From Thermococcus peptonophilus (GTDB lineage Archaea; Methanobacteriota_B; Thermococci; Thermococcales; Thermococcaceae), in assembly GCF_001592435.1 (NCBI RefSeq), contig NZ_CP014750.1:620001-684000 (forward strand): a stretch of DNA of 64,000 nt, written 5' to 3'. Position 1 is the first letter of the stretch. Each line of letters opens with the position of its first letter. Position numbers and translations under genes: made by a program. The notes below the pieces were generated by a model. That model saw only the letters and a list, made by a program, of their open reading frames with translations, made no database searches and was not told where the DNA came from. Shown one piece after another: positions 22,943 through 33,475 of the stretch.

Positions 22943-23941
22943 ATGGACAGAAAAATCTCAGCGGTAGCAGTAATGGCGCTATTCCTTCTTCCGCTGTTGC
23001 TCCCAACCGTGAGCGCACAGAACTCCGAATACGACCTCATAATAGTCCGCAACGATGACCTCATAGACTACATAGTTGCGCTTCCATACTCCAAGCACCT
23101 CGATGTCCCAATTCTCCCCGTAAACCCCCAGGAGCTTGACCCTGCCACCCTGGCTCAGCTTCAAAGCTATGAGCAGTTCGGATGGTACCACGTCCTCGTT
23201 ATAGGAGACTACCAAGCAATAAGCCAGAGGGTTCAGGAGCAGCTGATGAGCCTTGGCTTTCAGGTCACCAGGATAGGTGGTGAAACCAGGGTTGATACCG
23301 CTGCGAAGCTGGCCGAGGAGTTCTACCCATCTGGAATTGACGCCGTTGTCCTAGCCAGTGCGAGCGACTACGGTTCTGCTCTCGCCGCTGCCAGATGGGC
23401 GATGGCCTACGACAGGCCGTTCCTCCTTACCAACCCATCGAATATATCTCAGTCCGTTAAGGACACCCTCTCCCGGTTGAAGCCAGAGACCGTCATTCTC
23501 ATTGGAGCGGGTCTCTCCAAAAATATTGAGAAAGAACTCCAAGCTATGGGATACAGCACCTATTGGCTCCAGGAGAACATAACTATATCCGTACCAACTT
23601 CCACGGTTCCGGAGAAGACAAACTGGGGTTATGTAATCGGGGCTGTTATACTTACACTCGCCGTTGCAATTCCCGCTTCGCTGTACTACGCCAAAAAGAA
23701 GTGGGCCGCCAACAGAGTTCCCATCGAGGTTCTGACTGAGAAGGAGCGTGCGGTCGTTAAGGCAATACTTGAAAAGGGCGGAACCATAAAACAGGAGGAG
23801 CTTCCAGAGCTCACCGGCTATTCACGCCCAACTATAAGCAGGATAATCCAGGAGCTCGAAAAGAAACAGCTCGTTGAACGCGAAAAAACCGGAAAGACCT
23901 TTATTGTGAAGCTGACGAAGGAAATCATTATGCGCGAGTGA
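22943..23941 (+). CDS. Membrane-tethered winged-helix regulator with CWB2-like ectodomain
   Basis: A 332-residue protein in four parts. Residues 1-27 are a signal-type helix (ALFLLPLLLPTVSAQ). Residues 28-225 form an outside domain resembling cell-wall-binding repeat 2 (CWB2), with RIGGETRVDTAAKLAEEFYP, then VVLASASDYGSALAA and ETVILIGAGLSKNIEKEL. A single helix follows (WGYVIGAVILTLAVAIPASL, about 226-247). Last is a cytoplasmic winged helix-turn-helix (LTEKERAVVKAILEKGG..., YSRPTISRIIQELEKKQLV). It looks like a one-component sensor: outside signal in, DNA binding inside. ATG 22943 follows CAGGTGGTGAA; TATA CCTTTTTAAATTT is at 22901-22913. Ligand and targets unknown. Confidence 0.8.
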   Translation: MDRKISAVAVMALFLLPLLLPTVSAQNSEYDLIIVRNDDLIDYIVALPYSKHLDVPILPVNPQELDPATLAQLQSYEQFGWYHVLVIGDYQAISQRVQEQLMSLGFQVTRIGGETRVDTAAKLAEEFYPSGIDAVVLASASDYGSALAAARWAMAYDRPFLLTNPSNISQSVKDTLSRLKPETVILIGAGLSKNIEKELQAMGYSTYWLQENITISVPTSTVPEKTNWGYVIGAVILTLAVAIPASLYYAKKKWAANRVPIEVLTEKERAVVKAILEKGGTIKQEELPELTGYSRPTISRIIQELEKKQLVEREKTGKTFIVKLTKEIIMRE

Positions 23942-24021
23942 GGGTCGGACAAGCCCTCCGTTCATCACTTTTCTCAGGGTCCTGGCTGTCTCCTCATCCC
24001 CAAAAAAGAGGGAAAGCTGAA

Positions 24022-24165
24022 TCACTTGCGGAAGAGATGGCCGTGGGCCTTGTTCACGTGCCTCGTGTATGCCTTGGCACTGCGGAAGACCATTCCACAC
24101 CTCGGGCAGCGGAAGAGTATCTCTCCATCCCTGTCCTCGATCTTGATGGCCTTCAGCACCGCCAT
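24022..24165 (-). CDS. Archaeal C2H2 zinc-finger protein, 47 residues
   Basis: A small gene too short for usual callers. The product begins [18 protein letters not shown] and carries one finger, [20 protein letters not shown], with the second His in NKAH, so spacing is C-x2-C-x12-H-x4-H. Single C2H2 fingers of this length are conserved in Thermococcales; they may bind nucleic acid. GGTGGAGG precedes the ATG at 24165. It lies between the regulator gene (opposite strand, convergent) and a minus-strand gene of unknown function. Confidence 0.8.
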
Positions 24166-24215
24166 CTCCTCCACCCCCGGCCATCCTTCGGGTTTGGACT
24201 TTTAAATTTTGCTGG

Positions 24216-25025
24216 TTACACCCATATTCTGTTCCCCTTGACTTTCAGATACCCAAGCGTTTGTAGAGTTTTGAGGAAGTCCTCTACGGTGTCCTCATCG
24301 TAGTAGATGTTCACCCTGTCCCCGTCGGTTTCCACTGTTATGGGTTCTATCTCCATAAGCGCTTCTACAAGTTCGTTCTTTCTCCTGTGCTTTTCTGCAA
24401 GCTCAAGGATTTTTTCAGCCAATACAGAGCGAGCTATCGCATCAAAAGTCGCTTCAACTAGACTTTCATCAGTCGTGTACTCCTCTGCAATCTCAAGCGC
24501 GTTCTCGAGGAGCTCCCTGTCAACTTCAAGGACTTCAACGTAGTAGTGCTTGCTCAGGGTGTACTCCGTTATGAGGGTTGCATTCAGATTATCGAGCTCA
24601 TCAAGCTCCTCTTCAAGCTCATCAATGGGGAACCTGAGCTCAAGTTCAAGGTTATCCAAAGGGGGTTTATTCCTCAGGACGAGCACCCCGTCGCGCTCCT
24701 CGACGGCTCCCTCACCTATCAGGGCCGTTATCAGGGACAGCTTCGAGAGATCGGGCTCTCCAAAAAGCTCGCTCAAGGGCTTTTCCTGGCCGACTTCCCA
24801 GTCGCGCATAAGCTCCTCATAGGCAAGCTGAATTGCCTCAAGTTCTTCCCCAAGAATAGGCGCCTTTGGACTGAGTTCAACGAGTTTTGAGTATTTCCCT
24901 CTAACTATCAGGTAGTGCTCTATCTCCGGTTTCGTTTCTTCAACCGGTCTGTTCATTATTCCTGCCCGGCTGAGCTTTCTGGAGAGTTCGTTCATATCCT
25001 CACGGCTTAACACTTCAAGCCTCAC
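24216..25025 (-). CDS. Uncharacterised acidic protein
   Basis: A 269-residue soluble, strongly acidic and leucine-rich protein, with a run ELEEELDELDNLN near residue 135 that could form a coiled coil. The C-terminal 45 residues (TVETDGDRVNIYYDEDTVEDFL) look like a small alpha/beta domain. No family recognised. The start is GTG 25025 because AGGTGGAG lies just before it; it overlaps the upstream membrane-protein gene by 11 bases, so the two are translated together. Function may be linked to that partner at the membrane. Confidence 0.7.
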   Translation of the reverse strand: MRLEVLSREDMNELSRKLSRAGIMNRPVEETKPEIEHYLIVRGKYSKLVELSPKAPILGEELEAIQLAYEELMRDWEVGQEKPLSELFGEPDLSKLSLITALIGEGAVEERDGVLVLRNKPPLDNLELELRFPIDELEEELDELDNLNATLITEYTLSKHYYVEVLEVDRELLENALEIAEEYTTDESLVEATFDAIARSVLAEKILELAEKHRRKNELVEALMEIEPITVETDGDRVNIYYDEDTVEDFLKTLQTLGYLKVKGNRIWV

Positions 25026-25686
25026 GGTCTCCACCTATCTTAGACTGTTCTTGAGGATTATAACCTTTCCTCAGCAGGGCCTCAAGGAGGGCCTTCGTTG
25101 GTTTGTTCGTCACAATGTTGAGAGTCTCTTTCACCTCATTTTCCAGTCCTGGTTCGTACCTTGCATATAGTAAGAGTGCGTAGGCGACTATTTTCGGGTC
25201 TCCTTCGTTCAGAATCTCCATGGAAGAAGCAAGTATGGGGTCCTCTAGTAGCCTGTTCGCCAGTTCCTCAATTTTCACCCTGTCATCTGCCTGTACTGCC
25301 TCCCTGAACGGTTTGTAAAACCTTTCAAGGAGTATCCTTGCCATGCGCTCCCTCTCAACGAGGTCTGAGCCAGGACTTTCCTCGGGTTTCCGATTAAAGA
25401 GAATGTAGTAGACCGCAGGTATTGAAAACAAGAGTAAGAGCACTGCATACAGCTTTATTGGGATGTTTATCCTGCTTCCAACCCTTCTGGAAACGAAAGC
25501 AAGAACGGCAGTCCCAAGGATGATGCCGATCAGCGTGATGAAAACATAGTAAGCGGAATAATCTTTTATCTGGGGCCCCTTAGCTTTCACACCTAACTCC
25601 TCGATGTGTTTCAGCCTGTCCTCTGCAATCTCTATTATTGCATTGAGCCGTTTTTCACGCTTTTCTATTTCTTCAAAGACGTCCAT
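25015..25686 (-). CDS. Membrane protein with cytosolic helical domain
   Basis: A 223-residue protein. An N-terminal coiled coil (residues 1-35, EEIEKREKRLNAIIEIAEDR) precedes two membrane helices (about 45-67, YYVFITLIGIILGTAVLAF, and 77-96, LYAVLLLLFSIPAVYYILF). Next is a helical repeat-like domain to the end (ELANRLLEDPILASS; YALLLYARYEPGLENEV). No family is recognised. ATG 25686. It overlaps the downstream acidic-protein gene and lies 32 bases after a flippase-like gene, so speE, flippase and these two may form one minus-strand operon. Confidence 0.7.
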   Translation of the reverse strand: MDVFEEIEKREKRLNAIIEIAEDRLKHIEELGVKAKGPQIKDYSAYYVFITLIGIILGTAVLAFVSRRVGSRINIPIKLYAVLLLLFSIPAVYYILFNRKPEESPGSDLVERERMARILLERFYKPFREAVQADDRVKIEELANRLLEDPILASSMEILNEGDPKIVAYALLLYARYEPGLENEVKETLNIVTNKPTKALLEALLRKGYNPQEQSKIGGDREA

Positions 25687-25718
25687 AGCTCTGCCCCTTG
25701 ATACTTGGTGCTCGAAGG

Positions 25719-26600
25719 TTAATAGTCTTCTGGTCTTCCAGCGGCGACAACCCTGTAGAATGCAACCGCTCCAGCGAGGGCATAGAGGTAAGTTGTGAGG
25801 GTCTTGTAGAGGAATGCAGTAACGATCTGGGCTGCTCCGTTGCCTATGGCAATGGTAACACCCAGTTCATTTGCTCCAATTCCCCCTGGTGTTCCCAGGA
25901 CTCCTCCTAGGAACGATGAGTAAAGAACTCCCTTGAGTGCTTTTCCATAGGGAATATAAACTCCAAGGGCTTCTCCTACGAGAACTAAGGTTGCCGCATT
26001 TGTAAATATCATTGCAGTCCCAACCAAAAAGGCCAACAATACAGAGCTTCCACCCCTAGCTTCTTTCCATCCTCTGTACGTTTTGTCAAACCTTTCTCGG
26101 AATTTTACTGGATGGATACGGGAGTGGGCTATGATGTAGGCAACTCTCTCGGATATTATCGTACTAGCCAGCATTACTGCAACTATACCTGCCGCTATGT
26201 CTTTTTCAAGGATTGCAATCAGTGTGAGGCCTGAGACATATTCCGTTGTCATAGCCAAAAGCCCAACGCCGAAGGTGTACCAGTAGTCCGTCCCAAGCAG
26301 GCGAACCTTAACCAGAAACCCGACCGCAGAGTTAAGGGAAAACCCAAGGTACGTCCCCGAGAGCGTCGCAAGCAGTGTTCTCTTGAAACCGATGCCCCTT
26401 TTCTTCAGGTAGACGTACCAGAGCATAGTGTAGAGGAGATAGCCGGCTAAACCTGTGATGCAGGCGAGGAGAAAATATTGAGAGAACAACAGCTCCGGAC
26501 TGAACTCAACCGACGAAGCCTCCGAGTGAACACGGTATATTAGGTAAGATGTTATACCCACCGTCAGTACTATTGTTAGAGCTTTTCTCTTGTTGCTCAA
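25719..26600 (-). CDS. UPF0104/LPG-synthase TM-type membrane protein
   Basis: A 293-residue protein with about eight membrane helices. The family mark GTPGGIGANELG is near residue 245 (P-G-G-x-G-x-x-E), together with SGTYLGFSLNSAVGFLVKVRLL near residue 85 in the region that follows RTLLATL. Members of this fold include MprF synthase transmembrane domains and archaeal AglD-like lipid-glycan enzymes, so a lipid flippase or transfer role is likely but unproved. The start is TTG 26600, directly after the spermidine synthase stop codon (TAATTG), so translation should depend on that of speE. Confidence 0.8.
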   Translation of the reverse strand: MSNKRKALTIVLTVGITSYLIYRVHSEASSVEFSPELLFSQYFLLACITGLAGYLLYTMLWYVYLKKRGIGFKRTLLATLSGTYLGFSLNSAVGFLVKVRLLGTDYWYTFGVGLLAMTTEYVSGLTLIAILEKDIAAGIVAVMLASTIISERVAYIIAHSRIHPVKFRERFDKTYRGWKEARGGSSVLLAFLVGTAMIFTNAATLVLVGEALGVYIPYGKALKGVLYSSFLGGVLGTPGGIGANELGVTIAIGNGAAQIVTAFLYKTLTTYLYALAGAVAFYRVVAAGRPEDY

Positions 26601-27467
26601 TTACTGTCCCTCTAGGAGTTTTCTGACGTAGCGCGGCATCTGGAAGAGGGTCTCGTGCCTTTCAGGGTCATAATAGTAGAGGTCGAGCTTCTTTGCTCTC
26701 TCAAGGTCTATCCTAGTGAAGTCAACGTCTCCCTTGACTCCAATGAGGAAGCTCCAGGGCGAGGCGTAGCCTATTACCGGGAAGCTGAAGTAGTACACTC
26801 TGTCAAAGACTTTCTTCATAGCCTTATATGCGTCGAGGAGCTCGTTCGTGAACAGGTAGACGCTGCCGGCCTGGGTAATGTAAAGACCCTCATCGTTCAG
26901 CTTCTCGTAGGCGTCCCTGTAAAACTCCTCGGAGAACAGGAGCTTCGCTGGGCCAACGGGATCGGTTGAGTCGACGATTATAACGTCGAAGCGTTCCCCT
27001 GTTTCCCTGAGGTACTTGACGCCGTCGCCGATTATCAGCTCTGCCCTCGGCTCTTCCTTCTTTATAAGCCTGTCAAGGAGGTCTTTGGCGACGTCCAGGT
27101 AGAGGTAAGATGCTTCCACGACACCTTCGTCTATCTCCACCATTATAGCCTTCTCAACGGTGTCGTGCCTAAGAACCTCACGGAGCGTTCCGCCGTCTCC
27201 ACCACCTATGACGAGAACTCTCTTCGGGTTCGGATGTGCAAGCATCACCGGGTGTACAAGAACTTCGTGGTAGCTCTCCTCGCCAATCTCCACAAGCTGA
27301 ACTGTCCCATCGAGTACGAGGAGCTTTCCAAAGCCCTCTGTTTCGTATATTTCAAGGCGCTGGTACTCTGTCTGTGTCTCAAACAGCCTCCTCTTTACCT
27401 TAAAGCCAACTCCATAGCCCCGAGGATACCATTCGATGAAAGCCCTCTCCTGCTCGTTGTATCCCAT
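26601..27467 (-). CDS. speE: Polyamine aminopropyltransferase (spermidine synthase family)
   Basis: A 288-residue spermidine synthase. The tetramer arm is at the N terminus ([16 protein letters not shown]), the gate/active site has [19 protein letters not shown], the decarboxylated-SAM fold has [18 protein letters not shown], and the catalytic Asp lies in [12 protein letters not shown]. In Thermococcales this enzyme uses N1-aminopropylagmatine or agmatine to build spermidine and longer polyamines that protect nucleic acids at high temperature. ATG 27467 follows GATGGTGGGACTC. Arginine decarboxylase (pdaD), which makes agmatine, lies 560 bases away. Confidence 0.95.
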   Translation of the reverse strand: MGYNEQERAFIEWYPRGYGVGFKVKRRLFETQTEYQRLEIYETEGFGKLLVLDGTVQLVEIGEESYHEVLVHPVMLAHPNPKRVLVIGGGDGGTLREVLRHDTVEKAIMVEIDEGVVEASYLYLDVAKDLLDRLIKKEEPRAELIIGDGVKYLRETGERFDVIIVDSTDPVGPAKLLFSEEFYRDAYEKLNDEGLYITQAGSVYLFTNELLDAYKAMKKVFDRVYYFSFPVIGYASPWSFLIGVKGDVDFTRIDLERAKKLDLYYYDPERHETLFQMPRYVRKLLEGQ

Positions 27468-27558
27468 GAGTCCCACCATCAGTGGATACGATGTTGGGTT
27501 TTAAAGCTTAGTGTGAGCGAGAGATTTATTAAAGGGAAGCTCGTATTTTCCCAGTTGT

Positions 27559-28029
27559 ATGGAGAGAAAGGATACTGCGAGAATCGTAGCTGAGAAAATT
27601 GTAGAGGTGTGGGACGAACTTCTAAACAGTGAGGTAGTTGGGATTCCTCACCTGGTTGGCAGGATCTCTTCAGATGGGGAAGTCGAGATGTCCCTGGTGT
27701 TCTTTGATGAGCCCACGTATGAAAGGATAATAGAGGATGGATGCGTCAGCTTTACTTTCCCACTTGAAGTCAAAGACCCGAAGGAGCTCTTTATGTCCCT
27801 CCTGAAGTTTATCCGGGAAGGAACAACACCCAGCATTCTAGAACCCGGCGAAAAGATAAAAGAGCCTCTTAAGGAGAATTTAATGAAAAGAGGCTTTGAG
27901 GTTCTTTGGATTGCCGGAGACAGTTACGTTGACGCATGGGTTTCTAAGAACGGGATAAGGTACCACCTGAGCTTTGAACGGACGGGAAAAGATGAGTACA
28001 CTCTTATGAGAAAAGAAAAAGTTCAGTAG
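27559..28029 (+). CDS. Uncharacterised 156-residue protein
   Basis: A soluble alpha/beta protein (RIVAEKIVEVWDELLNSEVV; MSLVFFDEPTYERIIEDG) with a Trp-rich C-terminal half (VLWIAGDSYVDAWVSKNG). No recognised family or catalytic motif. ATG 27559 follows CCCAGTTGT, so the ribosome binding site is weak; a TATA-like TTTATTAAA at 27525-27533 puts the transcript start close to the ATG, which fits a leaderless mRNA. It overlaps the convergent pdaD stop by seven bases. Confidence 0.65.
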   Translation: MERKDTARIVAEKIVEVWDELLNSEVVGIPHLVGRISSDGEVEMSLVFFDEPTYERIIEDGCVSFTFPLEVKDPKELFMSLLKFIREGTTPSILEPGEKIKEPLKENLMKRGFEVLWIAGDSYVDAWVSKNGIRYHLSFERTGKDEYTLMRKEKVQ

Positions 28030-28496
28030 GGGAACATAACAACGACAGCTATTGCGGCGGCGGGCTTGTCCTTAACTGTTATCTCGGCGCTCGCAACCTT
28101 GAACTCACCGAGCTCCCAGCCCCTCTGCCTGAAGCCCTCCTCGACCATCTTCCTGACCATTTCCTCAGCTTCTTCCTTGGTGCAGTAGCCCGAATACTCG
28201 TAGATTAGACCGCCTTCGTTGTTCTTGCTTATCCCGACGCCCAGTGCGGCGCTGATCGTCATCCCCGGCTCGTCGCTCTCAATGTGAGCGTAAACCGTCG
28301 GCAGGAGCATTCCTATCGGAACGTCGTGTACCTTTTCAATCCACTCGATGTGCGCGGGGATGACGCTGCTTAGCTTGACCAGGTTAACGTTTCCTATGCC
28401 CAGCTTGAGGAGTGCGTTGTCAAAGGCGTTCAGCTTAGTCCCACCCTCAGCGGCCGCAGCACCTATAAAAGCTCTCTTGGGGGTTGTCCAGCTCAT
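28023..28496 (-). CDS. pdaD: Pyruvoyl-dependent arginine decarboxylase
   Basis: A 157-residue proenzyme. Self-cleavage should occur between Ser43 and Ser44 in VKLSSVIPAHIEW, making a beta chain and a pyruvoyl-capped alpha chain. The glycine-rich GAAAAEGGTKLNAFDNALLK at the N terminus and the catalytic IYEYSGY region match characterised archaeal PdaD. It turns arginine into agmatine, the first step of polyamine synthesis in Thermococcales, feeding SpeE. ATG 28496 follows GGAGGAGGTTGAG. The 420 bases upstream are non-coding. Confidence 0.95.
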   Translation of the reverse strand: MSWTTPKRAFIGAAAAEGGTKLNAFDNALLKLGIGNVNLVKLSSVIPAHIEWIEKVHDVPIGMLLPTVYAHIESDEPGMTISAALGVGISKNNEGGLIYEYSGYCTKEEAEEMVRKMVEEGFRQRGWELGEFKVASAEITVKDKPAAAIAVVVMFPY

Positions 28497-28918
28497 CTCA
28501 ACCTCCTCCTTTTCTCGTTAAGTATACTCTCCTCCATTTATTGGATGAGCAGGCTGTTTAATCAAACGCGACTTCTTTACCAGCTTAAAAACGTTTCGCT
28601 ATATCTAAAAGAGGCGGTATGGTGGTATTTTTGCGGCACATAAGGTCAATAAAGGGAAAAACACACTCTAAAACGTCATTCTCGGTGCCATTGAATAGAG
28701 AACGAAGATAGTTATGATGAGCGCGATTATGTAGACATCACCTCGCCGAACACCGCGTTTGCACTTATTGGCTGCTCGCAATAAATTTGGCAAGCAACGT
28801 CAATAATCAAGGAATTTCGACTGAACTCGCTATTTCTAAGCACGCTAAAAGCACAGACAACAGCTTGGACATGATAAGGTTTAAATGCTCAAAGTTGCAA
28901 CCATGAACGGTGATGCTC
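28497..28918. other. 422-base AT-rich intergenic region
   Basis: It holds the pdaD promoter on the left and the gcvH promoter on the right (TTTAAATG at 28880-28887). Base composition is more AT-rich than the genes. One 41-codon minus-strand frame (28668-28793, listed separately) is the only protein-like stretch. I see no tRNA, guide RNA or long repeat. Confidence 0.6.
28668..28793 (-). CDS. Possible membrane microprotein or gene remnant
   Basis: A 41-codon frame from TTG 28793 to TAG 28668. The C-terminal part, DVYIIALIITIFVLY then SMAPRMTF, looks like a genuine membrane helix followed by a short tail, preceded by a basic segment (KCKRGVRRG). There is no good ribosome binding site before the TTG, and an in-frame TGA lies just upstream. 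It may be a real microprotein, or the end of a decayed gene. Confidence 0.25.
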   Translation of the reverse strand: MPNLLRAANKCKRGVRRGDVYIIALIITIFVLYSMAPRMTF

Positions 28919-29323
28919 ATGATCGAAGTCGGCGAATACAAGGTCAAGGAAGGCCTCTACTACACGAAAGACCACGAGTGGGCCCAGGTTCTTGATGACG
29001 GCACGGTTCTTGTTGGCATAACAGACTACGCCCAGAAGGAGCTGGGCGACCTTGCCTACGTCGAGCTCCCGGAGGTCGGCAAGGAAGTCAGCAGGGGCGA
29101 CGTTCTCTGTGAGATTGAGAGCGTCAAGGCCGTTAGCGAGGTCTACGCCCCCGTCAGCGGTGAAGTCATCGAGGTCAACGAGGCCCTCGAGGACAGCCCC
29201 GAGCTCCTCAACGAAGACCCCTACGAGAACTGGATCGCCAAGCTCAAGCCAAGCAACCTTGAGGAAGAGCTTAAGGAGCTTATGGACGCCCAGGCCTACG
29301 CCGAATACCTGAAGAGCCTCTGA
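28919..29323 (+). CDS. gcvH: Glycine cleavage system H protein
   Basis: A 134-residue lipoyl-carrier protein. The lipoylation Lys is in CEIESVKAVSEVYAPVSG (about residue 64), surrounded by the hammerhead fold (KDHEWAQVLDDGTVLVGITD). It shuttles the methylamine group between the P, T and L proteins when glycine is split. The other gcv genes are not in this window. ATG 28919 has GGTGATG five bases upstream; earlier starts at 28910 and 28913 overlap that site. TATA TTTAAATG is at 28880-28887. Confidence 0.95.
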   Translation: MIEVGEYKVKEGLYYTKDHEWAQVLDDGTVLVGITDYAQKELGDLAYVELPEVGKEVSRGDVLCEIESVKAVSEVYAPVSGEVIEVNEALEDSPELLNEDPYENWIAKLKPSNLEEELKELMDAQAYAEYLKSL

Positions 29324-29392
29324 TTGGCTTTTCTTCTCTCCTTATTCCAGAACATTTAAGTACGCTGATGCATATTTTCTACGGTGATTCAC

Positions 29393-29731
29393 ATGAAGGT
29401 TCTGAAGGAATGGGACATTAAGGTAAAGCTAGTGAGGACAAAGAGGGGGGCGATCCTTCATATGATAGAGCTTGAGCCCGGCCACTTCTACCTCGAACAG
29501 AACCCGCTAAAGGATTCGAAGTACGGTGTTGCTTACAGGAAGATAAAGGAGAACTTCCCGGAGTTCTACATGTTCTGGGAGATAAAGGACAACCGATACA
29601 CGGGCAGACTTCTAGCTGGGGCTTTTCTCGAAAAGAAGGAGATCGATGAGTTCGTGACTCTCCTCGCCAAGACAGAAGACTTCAAGAATTTTGAGGAGAT
29701 CTTCGAGGAGATCGAGGAGATAGGAGAGTGA
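29393..29731 (+). CDS. Uncharacterised 112-residue protein
   Basis: A small charged protein (KVKLVRTKRGAILHMIELE; KYGVAYRKIKENFPEFYMFW), mostly beta in the first half and helical with acidic heptads at the end (FEEIFEEIEEIGE). No recognised family. ATG 29393 is preceded by ACGGTGATTCAC; a TATA-like CATTTAAGT lies at 29352-29360. The last codons overlap by two bases the end of a box C/D guide RNA on the other strand. Confidence 0.65.
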   Translation: MKVLKEWDIKVKLVRTKRGAILHMIELEPGHFYLEQNPLKDSKYGVAYRKIKENFPEFYMFWEIKDNRYTGRLLAGAFLEKKEIDEFVTLLAKTEDFKNFEEIFEEIEEIGE

Positions 29732-29788
29732 GCTCAGCCATCTTTCTTCATCATTTCCCATCAGATACCCTAGAGATCGTCATCGCTC
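29730..29788 (-). ncRNA. Box C/D guide RNA candidate 1
   Basis: Reading the minus strand: GAGC stem and C box GCGATGA (29780-29786), 15-nt guide, D' box CTGA (29761-29764), C' box ATGATGA (29748-29754), 10-nt guide, D box CTGA (29734-29737) and closing GCTC. All four boxes and a perfect 4-bp terminal stem are in standard order with standard spacing. It should direct 2'-O-methylation; the guides are CGATCTCTAGGGTAT and AGAAAGATGG. Targets not assigned. Confidence 0.85.
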
Positions 29789-29823
29789 CTTGTGATATCC
29801 AAACTTGGAAGTTAAAAGGGTAG

Positions 29824-29881
29824 CGGCTCGGCCAGTATGCCCTTCATCACACATCAGCTATCGTGAGGCTCGTCATCGCCG
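29824..29881 (-). ncRNA. Box C/D guide RNA candidate 2
   Basis: Minus strand: CGGC stem overlapping C box GCGATGA (29873-29879), guide CGAGCCTCACGATAG, D' CTGA (29854-29857), C' GTGATGA (29844-29850), guide AGGGCATACTGG, D box CCGA (29828-29831, one base off consensus), stem GCCG. It lies 35 bases upstream of candidate 1 in the same direction, so the two may be made from one precursor. It starts ten bases after the stop of the glycosyltransferase gene. Confidence 0.7.
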
Positions 29882-29890
29882 TGGTGCTGT

Positions 29891-31045
29891 TTACAATCCC
29901 CTTAAAACCTCTTCGTACACCTTTTCGATCTCACTCGCGATCACTTTCCACGAGTAGCGCCTTTCGACTGCCTTTCTTCCGGCCTCTCCCAGATTCCTGG
30001 CGAGTTCTTTGTCGGAGAGGAGCTTTGAGACCGCCTCGACAAGTGCAAGCTCGTCGCCGGGTGGAACGAGAACACCGCTTCCGCTCTCCCCGACGACTTC
30101 AGGTATTCCACCAACTGTTGTCGTAACCACCGGGACGCCGGAGGCCATTGCCTCAAGAACGACTATGCCAAAGGCCTCGGCCATTATCGACGGCAGTACA
30201 AAAACATCGGCGGAAGCGTAGAGTTTTGAGAGGAGATCATCTGAAACGTAGCCCAGGAACCTCACGCGGTCTTCAATGCCCAGGAATTTCGCCTGCGCCT
30301 TCAGGAATGGAAGCATCTCACCCGAGCCGACCATCACTAGGACAGCATCATCCCTTTCCCTTACTATGTTCTGGAAGGCGTTGAGGAGCACGTGCGGCCC
30401 TTTCCTGAAGGACATTCTGCTGACGTAAAGGATTAGGTCGCCGCTTATTCCGAGCTCTTCTCTCACCCGTTCTTTTTCCCTCTCTCCTATCGGCCTGAAG
30501 CGCTCGTCATCAACGCCGTTTGGAATCACTCTAACAGGGGAGTCGGTAAAGTGCTCTATGAAGGCCTTTGCGGCCTTGCTAACGGCTATTACCTCGTGGG
30601 GATACCTGAGGTAGTGGCTGAAGAGGGGGAAGGTCAATCCAAGGGCCTTCCAGAGGGAGGACTCGTGGGAAAAGGATATGCTGTGAGTGGTGAGCAGTGT
30701 TGCCTTTCCAAGCGTTCTCCCGGCTTTAACCGCCTTCAGAGAGAGGGGAGTGAAGGCGTGGTGGGCGTGGACAACGTCAAAATCCCGAAGAAACTCACCC
30801 AGTTCCCTGTTCGACTTCAGACCGTAGGTTATGTTTATCCCAAGTAAAGGGCTGACCACGCCGGGAACCTTAACGAGTTCTATTCCGAGCTCTTTAAGCT
30901 CCTCCTCTTTTCCAGTTTTCAAGTCGTTGGTCACTATTGAAACCTCGTGGCCTCGCTTCCTCAGGTAGGTCGCAAGCTGGTGCATATGAGTGGCAACGCC
31001 GCCGACCTTTGGATAGTACCAGTCGCTGACGAGAGCGATCCTCAT
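29891..31045 (-). CDS. Glycosyltransferase family 4
   Basis: A 384-residue GT-B fold glycosyltransferase. The N-terminal acceptor domain has SDWYYPKVGGVATHMHQLA. The C-terminal donor domain has VIPNGVDDERFRP, YVSRMSFRKGPHVLLNAF, and the GT4 signature MAEAFGIVVLEAMASGVPVV with the E-x7-E motif for the nucleotide sugar. It probably adds a hexose to a lipid-linked or protein glycan. ATG 31045 follows CTGGTGAATACAGAACC; ATG 31066 is too close to the TATA-like ACTTTTAAG. Sugar specificity is not readable. Its 3' end leads directly into the C/D guide RNA pair. Confidence 0.88.
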   Translation of the reverse strand: MRIALVSDWYYPKVGGVATHMHQLATYLRKRGHEVSIVTNDLKTGKEEELKELGIELVKVPGVVSPLLGINITYGLKSNRELGEFLRDFDVVHAHHAFTPLSLKAVKAGRTLGKATLLTTHSISFSHESSLWKALGLTFPLFSHYLRYPHEVIAVSKAAKAFIEHFTDSPVRVIPNGVDDERFRPIGEREKERVREELGISGDLILYVSRMSFRKGPHVLLNAFQNIVRERDDAVLVMVGSGEMLPFLKAQAKFLGIEDRVRFLGYVSDDLLSKLYASADVFVLPSIMAEAFGIVVLEAMASGVPVVTTTVGGIPEVVGESGSGVLVPPGDELALVEAVSKLLSDKELARNLGEAGRKAVERRYSWKVIASEIEKVYEEVLRGL

Positions 31046-31111
31046 GGTTCTGTATTCACCAGACATTCACTTAAAAGTTACGAGAAACCAACAGAGAAAG
31101 ATAAAGGGAGA

Positions 31112-33432
<2,321 letters not shown>

Positions 33433-33475
33433 GATGAACACCTCCGTACATGAGACCAAATCTGGACATCTAAAG

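Noticed and set aside
28690-28760. C/D guide RNA in the pdaD-gcvH gap
   Set aside because: ATGATGA is present at about 28714 but no D or C' boxes follow.
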